Source: Polydrusus tereticollis (Eukaryota > Arthropoda > Insecta > Coleoptera > Curculionidae). Taken from it: a stretch of DNA of 64,000 bases. The position numbers were made by a program, and so were the translations under genes. Below are positions 44,001 to 54,720 of the stretch, in pieces (position 1 is the stretch's first letter; the number at the start of each line of letters is the position of its first letter). Location of the stretch: the NCBI GenBank assembly GCA_963920685.1, contig OY987332.1, forward strand, positions 8,679,657-8,743,656, read 5' to 3'. Below the pieces are notes generated by a model. It ran no database searches, had not been told where the DNA came from, and saw nothing but the letters and a program-made list of their open reading frames with translations.

Positions 44001-44296
44001 GGAACGAAGCAAAAGCCGCTCCGCGTCCAAGAGGAAGTCTGCGAAGAGGTCCAGGTCACGGAGTGTAAGCGCATCGCCCGAGAAGAGATTCAAGGTGAGT
44101 AGTCTTGGATGAATTTGTGTTCTTATTATGTTGCTGATCATACGTTTTGTTTCAGGAAAAGTCCGCCTCCAGGTCCAGGTCGCGATCCAGACCCAAGCGC
44201 GAGTCCAGGTCGAAGTCGAGGGATCGAGAGCATTCCCGCTCCAAAAGTCCCGAAAACAAGAAGGCTTCTAGAAGTCGCAGCAGATCACGCACTTAA
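38076..44296 (+). CDS. B52: SR splicing factor, B52/SRSF4-6 type, five coding exons
   Basis: Coding exons: 38076-38185, 38497-38801, 43634-43817, 43878-44094, 44156-44296. All introns are GT-AG and the phases join cleanly to 318 residues. RRM1 begins SRVYVGGIPYETRERDLENF with RNP1 YGFVEFDD. RRM2 begins NYRIFVENLSSGVSWQDLKD and carries the SWQDLKD heptapeptide diagnostic of SR pseudo-RRMs. The RS domain fills exons 3-5 (RSRSRGGRSRSRSSS to SRSRSRSRT). Such proteins bind exonic enhancers in the nucleus and recruit spliceosome parts through the phosphorylated RS tail. Intron 2 is 4.8 kb and full of transposons; introns 1, 3 and 4 are 311, 60 and 61 bp. The RGG-type hinge (ARGRPRGRDQ) is short. 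B52/SRp55 is the nearest name; SRSF4, 5 and 6 cannot be separated by eye. Confidence 0.93.
39134..39632. mobile_element. TIR element with internal tandem repeats (SR intron 2)
   Basis: The left end CCCAGGCGGC (39136) pairs with GCCTGG (39627-39632), resembling the CCCAGGCAGC ends of the element at 57743. Inside, a unit of about 90 bp containing TATAGAAGTCCCAATGYGAA and ACAGCCTGGGAAGTG is repeated about 3.5 times (39272, 39358, 39451, 39553), and a short GACTGCCAGTxATTGC-type repeat follows at 39583-39632. No coding capacity. Confidence 0.55.
39706..41396 (-). mobile_element. Decayed Ty3/gypsy element (SR intron 2, antisense)
   Basis: The right end holds a 5' LTR (about 41240-41396), read on the minus strand from TGTGATGTCTAACC to ACACGAGTTTTACA. 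It is followed at once by TGGTGTCAG, a typical gypsy primer-binding site (41239-41231). Then come gag-like LEHGRLVQ, a protease block VNGKPVMFKLDIGAEVSTLK (about 40560-40640), and RT blocks FYCTDIKGGYWQIELDKEST and PFGQYKFTRLPFGI (about 39880-40000). The left end repeats the last ~80 bp of the LTR (39706-39786), fused to RT by a deletion. Integrase is missing and many stops are present. It has been inserted against the direction of the host gene. Confidence 0.8.
41421..41790. repeat. ~120 bp tandem repeat, three units
   Basis: Units start at TTGTTGTCGCTAAGAAGTCC (41422), the same at 41535, and GGTTGTCGCCAAGAAATTC (41663). Each continues through CTCTGAxGAGAGTTCTxTxTGTGGCAAT-like sequence to a CAGTTTT/GTAGTTTT block. 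Divergence between units is visible. They adjoin the gypsy LTR and may derive from it or from a separate satellite. Confidence 0.7.
42063..43464 (-). mobile_element. hAT element with perfect 8 bp target duplication (SR intron 2)
   Basis: The termini are TAGGGATCGACCGATAT (42063) and the complement ending at 43464. They are flanked by identical GTTTAAAT duplications (42055-42062 and 43465-43472), the hAT hallmark. Both subterminal regions are crowded with ATATCGGTATCGGCCGATAT repeats (42075-42170 and 43372-43440). The interior has a minus-strand transposase remnant. At 1.4 kb it is shorter than an autonomous hAT. Confidence 0.9.
42230..43260 (-). pseudogene. hAT transposase remnant (ZBED-like)
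   Basis: Reading from 43260: DPCYNMLL, then YASDKYFRENILPDIYQKC, TTDLWTCKHNNNSFMCSTAHW, LACKHFPGTHTALNIAQML and LVLADNSANIKKGIDEVK. These are the conserved blocks of the insect ZBED/hAT transposase core. Downstream in shifted frames come ESQRSIMDLLAKARRIVTYFS and VPTxWNSSFYMLERL (first part of the C-terminal region). The N-terminal BED finger and dimerisation tail are missing, and stops interrupt it, so it is inactive. Confidence 0.85.
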
Positions 44297-45170
44297 AAGA
44301 TTATCCAGTGACCCAAAAAACTAGTTTGTATCGCTTTCGTTTATTTTAGTTGTGTTTATTTCCTTCTTTTTTTGGTTCTTTTGTGGAATAACTTAAATTT
44401 AGTTTTCTCTTTTAATAAGACTTTATTCATATCAAGGACTTGAGAAACATACTTATTATTTTTTAACCGATTGACAGCTTAGTTTCCTAGTGACAAAATT
44501 CTTCATCATGGCTTTGTATGCCATTGCAGGGTGTTTAATTACACCCTGTCTTGCATCTTGCATCTAGTTCTTGATCCCCTATATTATAGTTTAGAAGTTT
44601 CTAATTACTGATTAAGGTTCTCCCAAGTAAATAGTGTTTTTTTAAGTTTAATTAGGATCATGCTTAATGCTTCATTACTTTAAAACCATAAAGGATTGTC
44701 AATCCCAAGGTTGATTTCTTCCAACTGCATTTTTTTAAAGAGGAAGATGCGGTATCACTGAAACCAACAGCTTTTAACACTGAAAAATACAGACAGTCAT
44801 TCATAAAAAGGTCTTATCATATGTCGCCTACAGAGATTTGGCCAGGGGGGGGTGAGGAGGGGTATTTACTGCCGCTTCTAATAATTAGAAGCTGGATCTA
44901 ACTATATGATGAATTGCTAAATTAAGGTTATGTGTATAAAGCGTTGTTGCCGGACATTTTAGTTTTTCATGGGATTTGGGAAAACAAGTTTTTGAAAGGA
45001 GAAATAAATTAATACCTCTTCATAGATTAATCGATAAGGTGTTGCTGATTACCAAAGACTGCCCAATAAAGTATTTTAAAGAATAATTGTTAATTTATTA
45101 TCGTTTATTACGTCTATGACGTGTTGTTGACGACACACCAAATGTAAACAAACAATTTGATTTTTTTTAA
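44297..45170. other. 3' UTR and downstream region of the SR gene
   Basis: No further coding sequence. Candidate polyadenylation signals are GAAATAAA at about 45000 and CAATAAAG at about 45065; neither can be confirmed. A self-complementary GGGTGTTTAATTACACCC lies at 44530-44547. Confidence 0.4.
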
Positions 45171-45179
45171 TTACATAGA

Positions 45180-46280
45180 ACAAAATCGCAATAAACAAAT
45201 TTAGTTTTCAAAAACCCTGCATTTTCCAAAAAAAATTTAGCTTGAAGATAAGTAACTTTTCAAAAAAAAAATTGTTTTGTAAACTAATTGGCATTTAAAA
45301 AAACATGGATTTTTGAAAAAAAATGGCATTTTTCCAAAATAATCCATTTTTCAATAGAAAATTGCATTTTCAGAAGAAAAGAAATCCAAAATTTTCTCAA
45401 AGAAATGTTACAAAAAGCGTTTTTCAAAAGGAATTATTCAGAAGTGTATTTTTGATGTTACCATGGTAACCCAAAAAACTTGCGGAAATTTTCGTGCGCC
45501 ACAGTTTTATAATTCTCAGAAACTTCATGTACCTACTTGGAAATTTTTCGCCAAATTCAAACACTCGGTATATGTGAAAATTATACTTTTCAAAAAAATC
45601 TGCATTTTTTCAAAAAATGCTTTATTCAATAGATATGTATTTTTCAAAAAAAAAATATATTTTTGAAAAAATTGTCATTTTATCAAAAAAAAAACATTTT
45701 TCAATAGAAAATTGCAATTTCAAAAAAAAAATTCCAAATTGCCTTCCCAAAAAAAACTTAAAATTATACTTTTCAAAAAAATTTGCATTTTTTTCAAATA
45801 TTCATAATTTAATAGAATTTTTCAAAAAAAAATAAATTTTTGAAAAAAATTGGCATTTTATCAAAAAGAAATCCATTTCAAGAGAAAATTGCATTTTCAG
45901 GAAAAAAAAATTTCCAAATTGCCTTTTAAAAAAAAAAATTACAAAAGCATTTAAAAAAAAATATTCAGAAGTTTGTTTTTGATGTTGTTTCCATGGTAAC
46001 CCAAGAAACTTTTGGAAATTTTCGTCCTCCAAAGTTTTATAATTTCCAGGTTAGTTTTTTTCAAAGAATGCATTTTCAAAAAGAAATTGGCATTTTTCCA
46101 AAAAAAAATCCATTTTTCAATAGAGAATCGAATTTTCAAAAAAAGAGCAAGTTTTCCAAATTACTTTCAAAAAAAAATTTTACAAAAAGCATTTTTTGAA
46201 AAAAATTAATCCGAAATCTGTTTTTTATGTTGTTGCCATGGCAACATTAGCAACCCAAAAAAACTCCCGGAAAATTTAGC
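45180..46280. repeat. A/T homopolymer-rich repeat field with X-box-like palindromes
   Basis: Long runs alternate as TTTTCAAAAAAAA-GCATTTTT-CAATAGAAAATTGC units, and a block ending in the palindromes GTTACCATGGTAAC (45457-45470), GTTTCCATGGTAAC (45987-46000) and GTTGCCATGGCAAC (46232-46245) recurs about three times, each followed by CCCAAxAAACTxxxGGAAATTTT and GTTTTATAATT. Open frames here are low-complexity Lys/Phe strings and not genes. Related sequence reappears near 48030-48130 and, inverted, near 50970-51200. Confidence 0.7.
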
Positions 46281-47272
46281 CCCCAGGGTTTTATAATTTT
46301 CAATAAATTCATGTACAGGAGGGTGATTGTTTATATTTTACTCAATAAATATTTCGATTATTATTGATAAATTCACTCTTACAATAAAATGTCCATTTGA
46401 CATTTGCATTTTTATCACTTTGACATCGATAAAATCCTCTCCAGCTAAAAATTAAATGGTAAAAACCTCTCCAGCTCAAAATCGAGTAGCTTTTCTTTTT
46501 CATTGCTCGGCAACCTGCCATATTGTTACAAATTAATTTGATGCTGTCAAACATTTTTTTAGGGATTTGCGATTAAATTATTAAAAATGAATGTTTATCC
46601 GATAAAAAAAAAACCTCTTGTGGTTTTACGTATGATAAACGACCCGTCATCAGAAAAAACAAAAAGGCATCAAAACTTAAAATTTTTAAACTTCCTGGTC
46701 TTTTTCAAATGAAACATCCTGTATTTAATTTTTTTAATCGCTACAGCTGTTCTCCTGATTTTAAATATATATAATTTTTTATGATTCTTTTTGTAAATTT
46801 CGAAAAAATATATTTTAGTCATATAATATGGCAACAGGATGGGAAACCATCCCATAGACTTATATGAAAATAATCAGTTTTTTTCGCTGTTTTGTTTTAT
46901 TATTATTATTATTATTATTATTATCGAAGTATGCAGCAGGCGGTTTACAACCGATAAGCTGCAATTTAGTCATAAGGTACTGTCAGTTTAGTGCTTGATT
47001 CTGAAGGTCGTCCAATCCATTCTTGAAGCTATTGACGCTAGGTGCAGTCACCACACTATCTGGTAAGCTATTCCACTTCGCGACCACTCGATTCACCAGA
47101 AAGTTTTTCCTACACAGCCTATTGCACCGCTCAGTGGCAAGTTTGAGAGAGTGGCCCCGAAGCCTATCATTGTGATTTCTATGATGTTTTTGAAATTTTC
47201 CGGAAGTTTTTTGGGTTGCCAATGTTGCCATGGCAACAACATAAAAAACAGATTTCGGATTAATTTTTAGTT
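46195..47272. repeat. ~85 bp inverted repeat pair around a LINE tail
   Basis: AAAAATTAATCCGAAATCTG with the following GTTGCCATGGCAAC (46201-46285) recurs inverted at about 47188-47268. The 900 bp between them contain a (TTA)n run (46897-46924) and the LINE C-terminus. The pair may be the ends of a repeat invaded by the LINE. Confidence 0.7.
46897..47231 (-). pseudogene. LINE 3' end (Jockey/CR1-like) with (TAA)n tail
   Basis: The minus-strand frame reads GHSLKLATERCNRLCRKNFL, then NRVVAKWNSLPDSVVTAPSV and NSFKNGLDD. This is the C-terminal signature of Jockey/CR1-type pol (FFxNRVVxxWNSLPxxVVxAPSVxxFKxxLD), stopping at 46983. The 3' UTR ends in a TAA microsatellite at 46924-46897, the usual tail of such elements. 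It is strongly 5' truncated. Confidence 0.8.
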
Positions 47273-47291
47273 GGTAAAGGAGTCTGAATGC

Positions 47292-47931
47292 TAGTGATAT
47301 ATCGATACCTATACCGATATATCGGCTATATCGGCCGAGAGCCGATTATCGGTATCGGCCGATAGATGTAAATATATATCGGCCGATAGATGTAAATATA
47401 TATCGGCCGATGTATAAGAACAACCATAGCAGCTTAAAACATTTTTTTTATATTTAAATTTAAAGCAATATTTCAAATAAATACTTTTTCCATCCATTTC
47501 GCTACTTTGCACTCCACCAAACTCCAATAGGATTATTATTAACTATTAATATTATGTCTTTGTTAAAGATTAACTAAATTACGCCAAGAAAGAATCGAAC
47601 TTAAAACGATCTGCTTTAAGAATGCAATACTGAATGCACGGCAATAAACGCACGGGATTCACCGAGAAATTCAAATTAAGGGGATTCACCAATGACTTGG
47701 CGCTGAGCCACATAAATTACCGCCTATTGCTGTGTTGCCAAAGTGCAATTTTTGTTTTTATTTTTGTGATTTTAAATTGAACGTTAAAGAATTATAAATT
47801 ATATTACAGAATATTCAGATTTTAGACATTAATAATGTTATCAATTAAAAAAGGCCGATATGCTGATATATATCGTTATCGGCCAAGACATTATCGGTAT
47901 CGGCTAAAAAAGTCATATCGGTCGATCACTA
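47292..47931. mobile_element. Non-autonomous hAT relative of the 42063 element
   Basis: It begins TAGTGATATATCGATACC and ends, inverted, GTCGATCACTA. It is flanked by CTGAATGC (47284-47291) and CTGAACGC (47932-47939), an 8 bp duplication with one change. Subterminal ATATCGG/TATCGGCCGATA repeats are shared with the intronic hAT, including a duplicated GGCCGATAGATGTAAATATA unit (47354-47400). No transposase. Confidence 0.8.
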
Positions 47932-47939
47932 CTGAACGC

Positions 47940-49240
47940 CCATAAAAAATACTTCAAAATTGCTAATTAAAACTTTTTTGTAAGATCAATATTAACCGAA
48001 ATATCCATTAAGGAAACTTTATATTGTAATGCTTGGAAAATTTTTGCCAAATTCAAGCACTTGGTGGTTGTGACAATTTTACTTTTTAAAAAAAATTGCA
48101 GTTTCAAGAAATGCATAGCAAGGTTTCCATGTTAACCCTGTGAACTGACCTTTCCAAAACTGTCTTGGGTTTTAAAATCCGCTCAATAGTTTTGCAGTTA
48201 CGACCAAAATTTCGTTCCATTCCAATTTTGGCTGAGTTTAGTTCAAATACTAGGGAGATCCTTATTGTCAGAAATTATATGATTCTTACTTATTAAATAT
48301 AGTCTGCCTTATTTTGTGTAAAATAGTTCCATAGTTCATAGTAACATTAGTGATAGTGAATACCCAATTATTAATATAATCTATATTTTTTTGATGGTAG
48401 TCATGGGGGCCAACCGCACAAAAATTGGTCAAAATCAACCGTATAAGCGTTCGTAACCAAGTGGGGGCCCCGTCTGTCGGTAGTCCTGACCTGTATATTG
48501 GACTCAGCACATTTTAGCCCAAGCGAAAATGTAAGTTTAGTCGTAACTATGGTGTTTATATAATAAAGGCTTAAGTCACATTCTACGTGTTGGTGTTTTA
48601 TTCCTATCAAAAAACAAAGTTATTTAATTAATAATCTTAATGTTTCTTTTTTATAGGCGACAGGCCAAAGCATTCTTAAGCCAGTCGTGTCAAATAAGCC
48701 AAAGTACAGATACCTACAGCCATACAGTTTTACCTTAAAGACAAAAAAGATACAGTTAATGCTCGAATAACAGATTCGGTTACTGTAGAGAGTCGTTTTC
48801 CGAACTCAGCTTCTCTGAAATCGCACACACTTGTACAGACCTGTTCGTTAAAGCCACAACTGTACGATCAAGTCAGTTTGTTGTGACAGCCATACAGCCA
48901 ATGCAAACAGAGAGTACAGCCTCATACAGACCTTGTACAGTGATGCAGCCACGATGACTGTTGCCAGATTGCCCCCGTCTGTATGAGTAAGGTGTTTTTT
49001 GGGGGGAGGGGTGGGGGTTATTATTTCTTTTTGTCTGTATTTGCCGATGATACTTCGTTGTTACCTTCATATGAATCGATGAATTTTTGTTTTTATAAAA
49101 ACAATAATTGTCGAGGCGAAATTTTAGGTCGTGTTTAATGCCGTGTAACTTTAAAACAATTCTTCGGATTTTAAAATGTATAGCAAATTAACAGAGGCCC
49201 ATTAATGGACTACCCACGGAGCTTTCGCTTACAGTTATTA
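47940..49240. other. Mixed repeat remnants, no gene
   Basis: About 48030-48130 continues the A/T repeat field. About 48690-48960 is rich in TACAG/CATACAG words (for example ACAGCCATACAG twice). A G-rich stretch lies near 49000. No coding sequence or RNA was recognised. Confidence 0.4.
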
Positions 49241-49244
49241 TATC

Positions 49245-50572
49245 CAGAATCCAGAAGCTTTCAAAATTGGTGTAATAAAACCTATTTTTAAAAATGAAGA
49301 TTCAAGTAAAATTAGTAATTATAGGCCTATAACATTAATATCTTCCTTAGCTAAAATTTTTGAAAAAATTTTAAAAATACGAATTGAAAATTATTTAGAA
49401 AAAATATATTTTATTTTTAAAAAGCAATTTGGGGTTCAAAAAGATAAATTTTAGCTATTTCCTATCTACAAAACAAATATATAATGCATTAGATAATAAA
49501 ACACGTTGTATTTGTATTTTTTTGGACTTGGCAAAATCCTTTGATGGGGTTAGCCATAATTTACTATTAAAAAAAATTTAAAATATTGGATTTTGAGGAA
49601 AGCAATTAGAACTAATTAAAAACTATCTTAAAGATGCGCCAACTGATGTTAAAATGGATAAAGAAGAAGGCCATTCAAAAGTATTTAGATATGGTGTTCC
49701 TCAAGGGACAATTTTAGGACCATTATTTTTTAATATTTATATTAATGATTTATTTGGTATAAATGCGATGGGGGAAATTCATAGTTTTGCAGATGATACT
49801 GCTCTTTTTTTTTATAGCGATACAAATTTGGAAAATTTAAATAAGAAAATTAAAAAAGATTTTAAAATTAGAAAAAATTTGTTTGATAATAATTAGTTAA
49901 CAATTAATTTTAATAAAACAAATTACCTTCCTTTTACTTTACACCTAAATAATATAACACAAAATACGAATAGTGTCGGTATAAGCGATGGCATTCAAAT
50001 TTTAAAAGTTAATCATGTAAAATATTTAGGAATGATTTGGGATTGGAAATTTTTAAGTAGAATATTTGATTAAAAAATTTCTGGATATAAAACATCTACA
50101 AATATTATATTATGCATTAGTCAAAACTCATTTAAATTACGGAATTTTAGGTTGGGGGGGGGGGGGAGGGGGGAATAAACGGAACTTTGGTTAAATGGTT
50201 AAAAAATTAGAAGTATTACAAAAAAGTTTTTTGAAAATTATATTTAATAAGGACTATCTTTATCCTTGAAAAGAATTATATTCAGAAACAAAAAAGATGA
50301 ACGTAAGACAAATTTACATTTATAATATTTTAATATATATTTTTAAAAATAAAATATTCCATTTAAAGACCATAACTATAATACACGTTATAAAAATGAA
50401 ATAACCATACAACCTAAAATAAGTAAGTCTGTAGGACAAAAAAACTTTTTTTATTTAATTGATTATTTACCAAGAAATATTAAAAAAATTATTTCATTAA
50501 AAAAATATAAAATTGAAATAAAACCTTTTGTATTGGAAACAAACACTTTAAAAATATTTTTGGAAATGCTTT
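49245..50572 (+). pseudogene. LINE reverse transcriptase, AT-biased, broken
   Basis: Blocks in order: FKIGVIKPIFKNEDSSKISN with YRPITLISSLAKIFEKI, then CIFLDLAKSFDGVSHNLLL, YGVPQGTILGPLFFNIYIND, and the catalytic FADDTALFF (about 49785-49815), then HVKYLGMIWD. The FADD core is intact, but stops occur before and after (49453, 49580, 49894) and frames shift. Codons are almost all A/T-ending, clearly more so than in the other LINEs here, so it probably comes from a different family or is very old. A G run (50154-50173) interrupts the 3' part. Confidence 0.8.
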
Positions 50573-50579
50573 AACTAAT

Positions 50580-52610
50580 TGATGCTATTTAATTTTATTG
50601 TGCATCAATAATATAATTAATCTTTTTCAGAATTTTAATATTTTGTCCTCAAGAAAGTAGCGTTTATTGAATACTTGCAACTTTTTATAAAAATATTCTT
50701 GAATATTTGTAATTTTAAATACTTTTAAATAAATATAAATAGGATTTGTCCCTAACACGTGCGTCTTTGGGAAATTTATGAATAAGTTTATTGAAGAATA
50801 ACATATTAACATACTTATTATATTATAACTATTTAAAATAAATCTATTATTATTAGTAGGAATGAAGTTTCTGGAAAAATGGAATTTCTTCAATTTTTAA
50901 ACACACCAACTTATTTTTGAAAAATATATAAGTACATTACTTAGGTACCTACCTATAAAACCATGCATTTTTTTATTTCGAAATTTTTTTTTTTTACCAA
51001 ATATCTTTTGTAAAAATAGATTTTTTTTAATGCAATTTTGAAATTTTTTGAAAAACGCATTTCCTACTTATTCAAGTGTTTTTCTTTTAAATGCAATGTT
51101 TTTGAAGTATTTTTTTTTAAAACGCCATATAAAAGAAAGCATTTTTGGTAAAATGTATTTTGGAAAAAAGTTTTTCTTATGCAAACTTCTTTAATTTTAA
51201 AAAATGTGTAAGTTTTTTTAATTGTCACATTTTTCATTTTCATTAGTTTTCTTGATAATTTTCCAAAATGTTTTTATATGGACAACATCTTGGTTCGTAA
51301 TTTAAATCTTTTTGCGATAAATTCGTACTTGCACATTTAAAATGTGACAAATCGTACTTTTCAGACAAAAAAAATTCGACTAAACTTCTGAAAATAAAAA
51401 AATCCCGGAGGAAAAAAGTGCTACCTCAAGATTTTTACAACCTACCAAAATTTTCAACAATTTTTTCTCCCAAGAAACACCCATTAAAATAAGGCCAGAA
51501 CATTTAAGTAACCCGCTTAATTATTTTAAAGTTATAAAGCATTAAAAGTGACCTACTATGTGAAAGTATGTTGGTTGCAAATATCGGTAATAAACAAAAT
51601 TTTTTCTAAATGGGCTTTATTTTTCGGTTTTTTTTATTTATTGAAAATTTCCCTTTGGTAATTTAATTTTTTTAAATTTAAGATTATCTTCATGACAATT
51701 AATGTCTTGGTTGGTTTTTATGTTAAACTTATTCATATCATCCTTTACATTTCAGTACCTAATCGATTTGCGCTCAATATTCAGACCATATTATGCATTG
51801 TAGGACAATAAATTGGTCAACAATTGAAGTTAAGCTGCATTTTTTTCCTGAATATTTAACAGTGTGAAATTTTATTGCCGGCCAAACAATTTTGGTGCAC
51901 AGATTAAATTGACTTAGATTTTGAGTCAAACGTTTTACGCTTACCGTTCAAACATACTACAGGCCAAAAATTACTTTAGGTGACAGGTTGAACAGCAGCC
52001 CAAAGATCAATACTGGATTTGTCTGGAAGCAGCAAAAACTTATTATCTACAACTGAAAAAAAATTCGTTCCACTTATATATTTTATTACTTTTTATTAAT
52101 TGATTTGCTTTTTAGCGGTCTGTATATGTACACACATTAAGAAAAGTCCCTTCCAACTGTACAGCCAGAAAACAGTAGCCACTCAACAGCTATTCTATGA
52201 ATTTGTATTATTGCATTAAAATTACTTCAACCTGTATAATAAATTAAAATAAAAGCAGCTCAGATTTTTATTTTATTTTTAAATAAGACTTATTGGCTTT
52301 TAAAATAGACACGATGCAAACATTGCCACGTGAAGAAATAGGCGGGGCATCGCCGTGCCTTCTATTGGGCGTTCGCAGGGATTTTTGAGAGGATTGGAAT
52401 CAGTTTATTGCATTTTTAGGGTTTGAGCGATATTGATGTTGGCAGAAGTTTGCCGATTATATTGACAAGCTAAAATATATATTTTTATCCTTAACAGTAA
52501 TAATTGTGGTGGACATTGAAAATTTTGAAAAATTAACATGTACCTATTTAAATATGAAAATAAAACGCCCATATACTGATAATAATTTCATATCATAAGT
52601 ATACTGGGTG
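50580..52610. other. A/T-rich repeat debris, no gene
   Basis: From 50960 to about 51450 the sequence is TTTTT/AAAAA-rich with GCAATTTTGAAATTTTTTG-like units, an inverted relative of the field at 45.2-46.2 kb. TGTACAGCCAGAAAACAGTAG near 52160 (first 20 bases shown elsewhere) echoes the CAG-word region at 48.7 kb. No recognisable coding sequence. Confidence 0.35.
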
Positions 52611-52614
52611 GCCC

Positions 52615-52990
52615 ACTCTCGACGCAGGATTTCATAGCATCTAAACTACTCGACTTTTTAATATTTTTCAAAAACAGGGTCATAGGGAGACATTAGGCCT
52701 ACGGTTTAAAATTATTTTGAAATATACCGGATGTTCCAAAAAAAAAGATCCATAGCAAAGTTATATTTTTTTAAATGGAACACCCTATATATCTTACAAT
52801 ATTTTTGGATTCTACATGAAGTAACAATTATTTTTTAGTAAGTGCATTATAAGTCTAAACTTAATAGTTTCTGAGATATCGAGTTTTGAGAAATTACATT
52901 TTTGAACTTTGACAGCTTCTAGCTTTCTAACGGTACATCTTAGAGCCAAACGGCTTGCATGCCCCTATTTTACTTTTTTATTATTATAAT
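52615..52990. repeat. Mariner-terminal-like dispersed repeat
   Basis: TTTAAATGGAACACCCTATA near 52772 matches the TTTAAATGGAACACCC motif at 54861 and 62820, inside mariner-type terminal regions. The surrounding GAGATATCGAGTTTTGAG and TTGACAGCTTCTAGCTTTC resemble insect mariner subterminal sequence. No transposase is present. Confidence 0.4.
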
Positions 52991-53193
52991 TAAGTATATT
53001 TGCAGAATTATACCGTTGACTCTTACTGCCATAAATTATCTACCTGATTAAATCCTATTCTATACGCCTCAACCTCTTCAAAGCTGAATAAATGGGATCA
53101 GGGTCGGCTTGAAAATGTACCTACACCGCATGATTTATTTTTATAATTTAAAATAAATAGACAGGTATTTTTAGTTTTAGGTACCTATATATA

Positions 53194-53904
53194 CAGTGGC
53201 GTATCCAGCATATGCTCTTGGGGGGGCAAAGTGCTTACTAAAAGTGGTTGAAAAATACTTTTTATCGTCATTTGTTAGTCCTTGGTACTACGATTCACAA
53301 AATTACCAATTTCTGTATAATAATAAAATCATTTAATCTAAATTATGTAATAGCTCGTTTAAGAGCTTTTAACAAAGTTAAACAAGAATTAGAAAACATA
53401 AGTTAGAAAGTATTTCTTAATATAGGTAAGAGGTAAACAGTACCTAAATAAATAACAAATAAATGCTGATGCAACAAAAATAAACAAATACTAAATACAA
53501 CCTACAACTTTGGCTAAAACAGGAACTACTAATTAATTTAAAAAAAGAAAAACAACATAAGAATATGTCAATATACATCCTAAATAACAATATGCAAGAC
53601 ACTCAAGACAGACAAGATAATTACGAAATAAAACATAATCAAATAAAATTTCTAAATATTCTTATAATATCTAATATATAGTCTAATCAAAACCAAGTTG
53701 AAAGAAAGGAACAAAAAACACCAAATTCAAACATAGAGTAGATTGACTTTTTAAATCAAAATGTTTATTTTTCTTGTTTTTTTCTGCATTTCTGCTTATT
53801 GCAAATGGAATATTTTTTAGAGTACTGTTAGGGTGTGTTCCGTTTGTGCTACTCTTTAATAAAATTGTTCTGGGGGGGGGGGGGGGATTATAGATACGCC
53901 ACTG
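53194..53904. mobile_element. MITE with CAGTGGCGTATC ends
   Basis: CAGTGGCGTATC at 53194 and GATACGCCACTG ending at 53904 are perfect complements, flanked on both sides by TATATATA/ACCTATATATA, which may be an 8 bp target duplication (hAT-like) that is itself palindromic. Runs of G (53220-53226 and 53872-53886) sit just inside each end. The 711 bp interior is non-coding. Confidence 0.8.
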
Positions 53905-54092
53905 TATATATAGGTATAAATTGAATTTGTACCTGGTCCGGCTCTACTCGAAAAGGTTTAAAATTTGGGATTTCCTTATTTATTTTATGGTCAAAGGGAT
54001 AATGAGGGTTTTATTGCAGTCTAAAGATCAACGATATAATTCTACAAATACTATACTTTCCAGTTCTTTGCCGGCGATTGTAATTTATAGGG

Positions 54093-54300
54093 TTACGTCA
54101 CTTTTAGAACGAAAACCACGTCCCTTTTAACCAACAAATACGTCAATCTGGACCAATAAGTACGTGTCTTTTGACCAATAATTACGTCCTTTTTAAACCA
54201 AAATTAACGTCATGTAGTATTACGTCGCCTTGATGTGACATTATTGTCGTTCTATTAACGTAGTAGAGACGTCTTCAAGGGACGTCATTACGCAATGACG
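54093..54300. repeat. Array of TACGTC motifs
   Basis: Ten ACGT tetramers occur in about 200 bp, mostly as TACGTC(A/C), several preceded by ACCAAnAAnTACGT-type spacers (near 54128, 54151, 54173). The spacing is roughly 20-25 bp. See also 57743-58357 and the clusters in the 1.6 kb direct repeats. Function unknown. Confidence 0.7.
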
Positions 54301-54640
54301 CGTTTCTAATACCGTCCAAGTCTGACAGAGCCTTCCTGATATTTAAATTCATCAAAGGTCCTTCCACCTCCTCCAGAATGACGCCCTGTACATTTTGGAC
54401 TGGATGGTCCATGTCGTGATAGATTCGTACCGTTCTGGAGATCCTTTCATCTCTTCCTGGGTCGGCAGATGGGTTTTCGCTGAACTGTTCGCAGAGTTGA
54501 TCCGCGAAGAGTTCAACTTTTTTAACGAAGGACATCGATTTCTGAGTGCCCCTCGTCAACACCCTGGATATCTTGTAAACACTAGGATCCTCCGCATTTA
54601 AGTACCTTAGCCTGGCTTCCCAGATTCGTGTTCATTAAGC
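54275..54640 (-). pseudogene. LINE pol fragment (Jockey-like, between EN and RT)
   Basis: The minus strand reads EARLRYLNAEDPSVYKIS in one frame, then VLTRGTQKSMSFVKKVELFA and ADQLCEQFSENPSADPGRDE, later VILEEVEGPLMNLNIRKA. KAELFADxLEEQFxxN and EEVxxxLxxLxxRKAPGxDGI are the connector blocks of Jockey-type pol proteins. It is truncated on both sides. Confidence 0.7.
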
Positions 54641-54720
54641 TCTATGCTTTATTCACGGATCTACAGTGCGTAATTACGTAGATTTTTTCCCTATCGAAAA
54701 ATAATTAAATTCTTAATATA

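Noticed and set aside
45463..46209. Several Lys/Phe-rich open frames on both strands
   Set aside because: They are translations of A/T homopolymer repeats.
47309..47527. 72-codon minus-strand frame with YLHLSADIYLHLSAD repeats
   Set aside because: The repeats are just the translated subterminal GGCCGATAGATG array of the hAT MITE.
53194..53904. G runs near both MITE ends as quadruplex or telomere-like signals
   Set aside because: Each is a single homopolymer run, not four spaced G tracts, so a quadruplex or telomere call is not supported.
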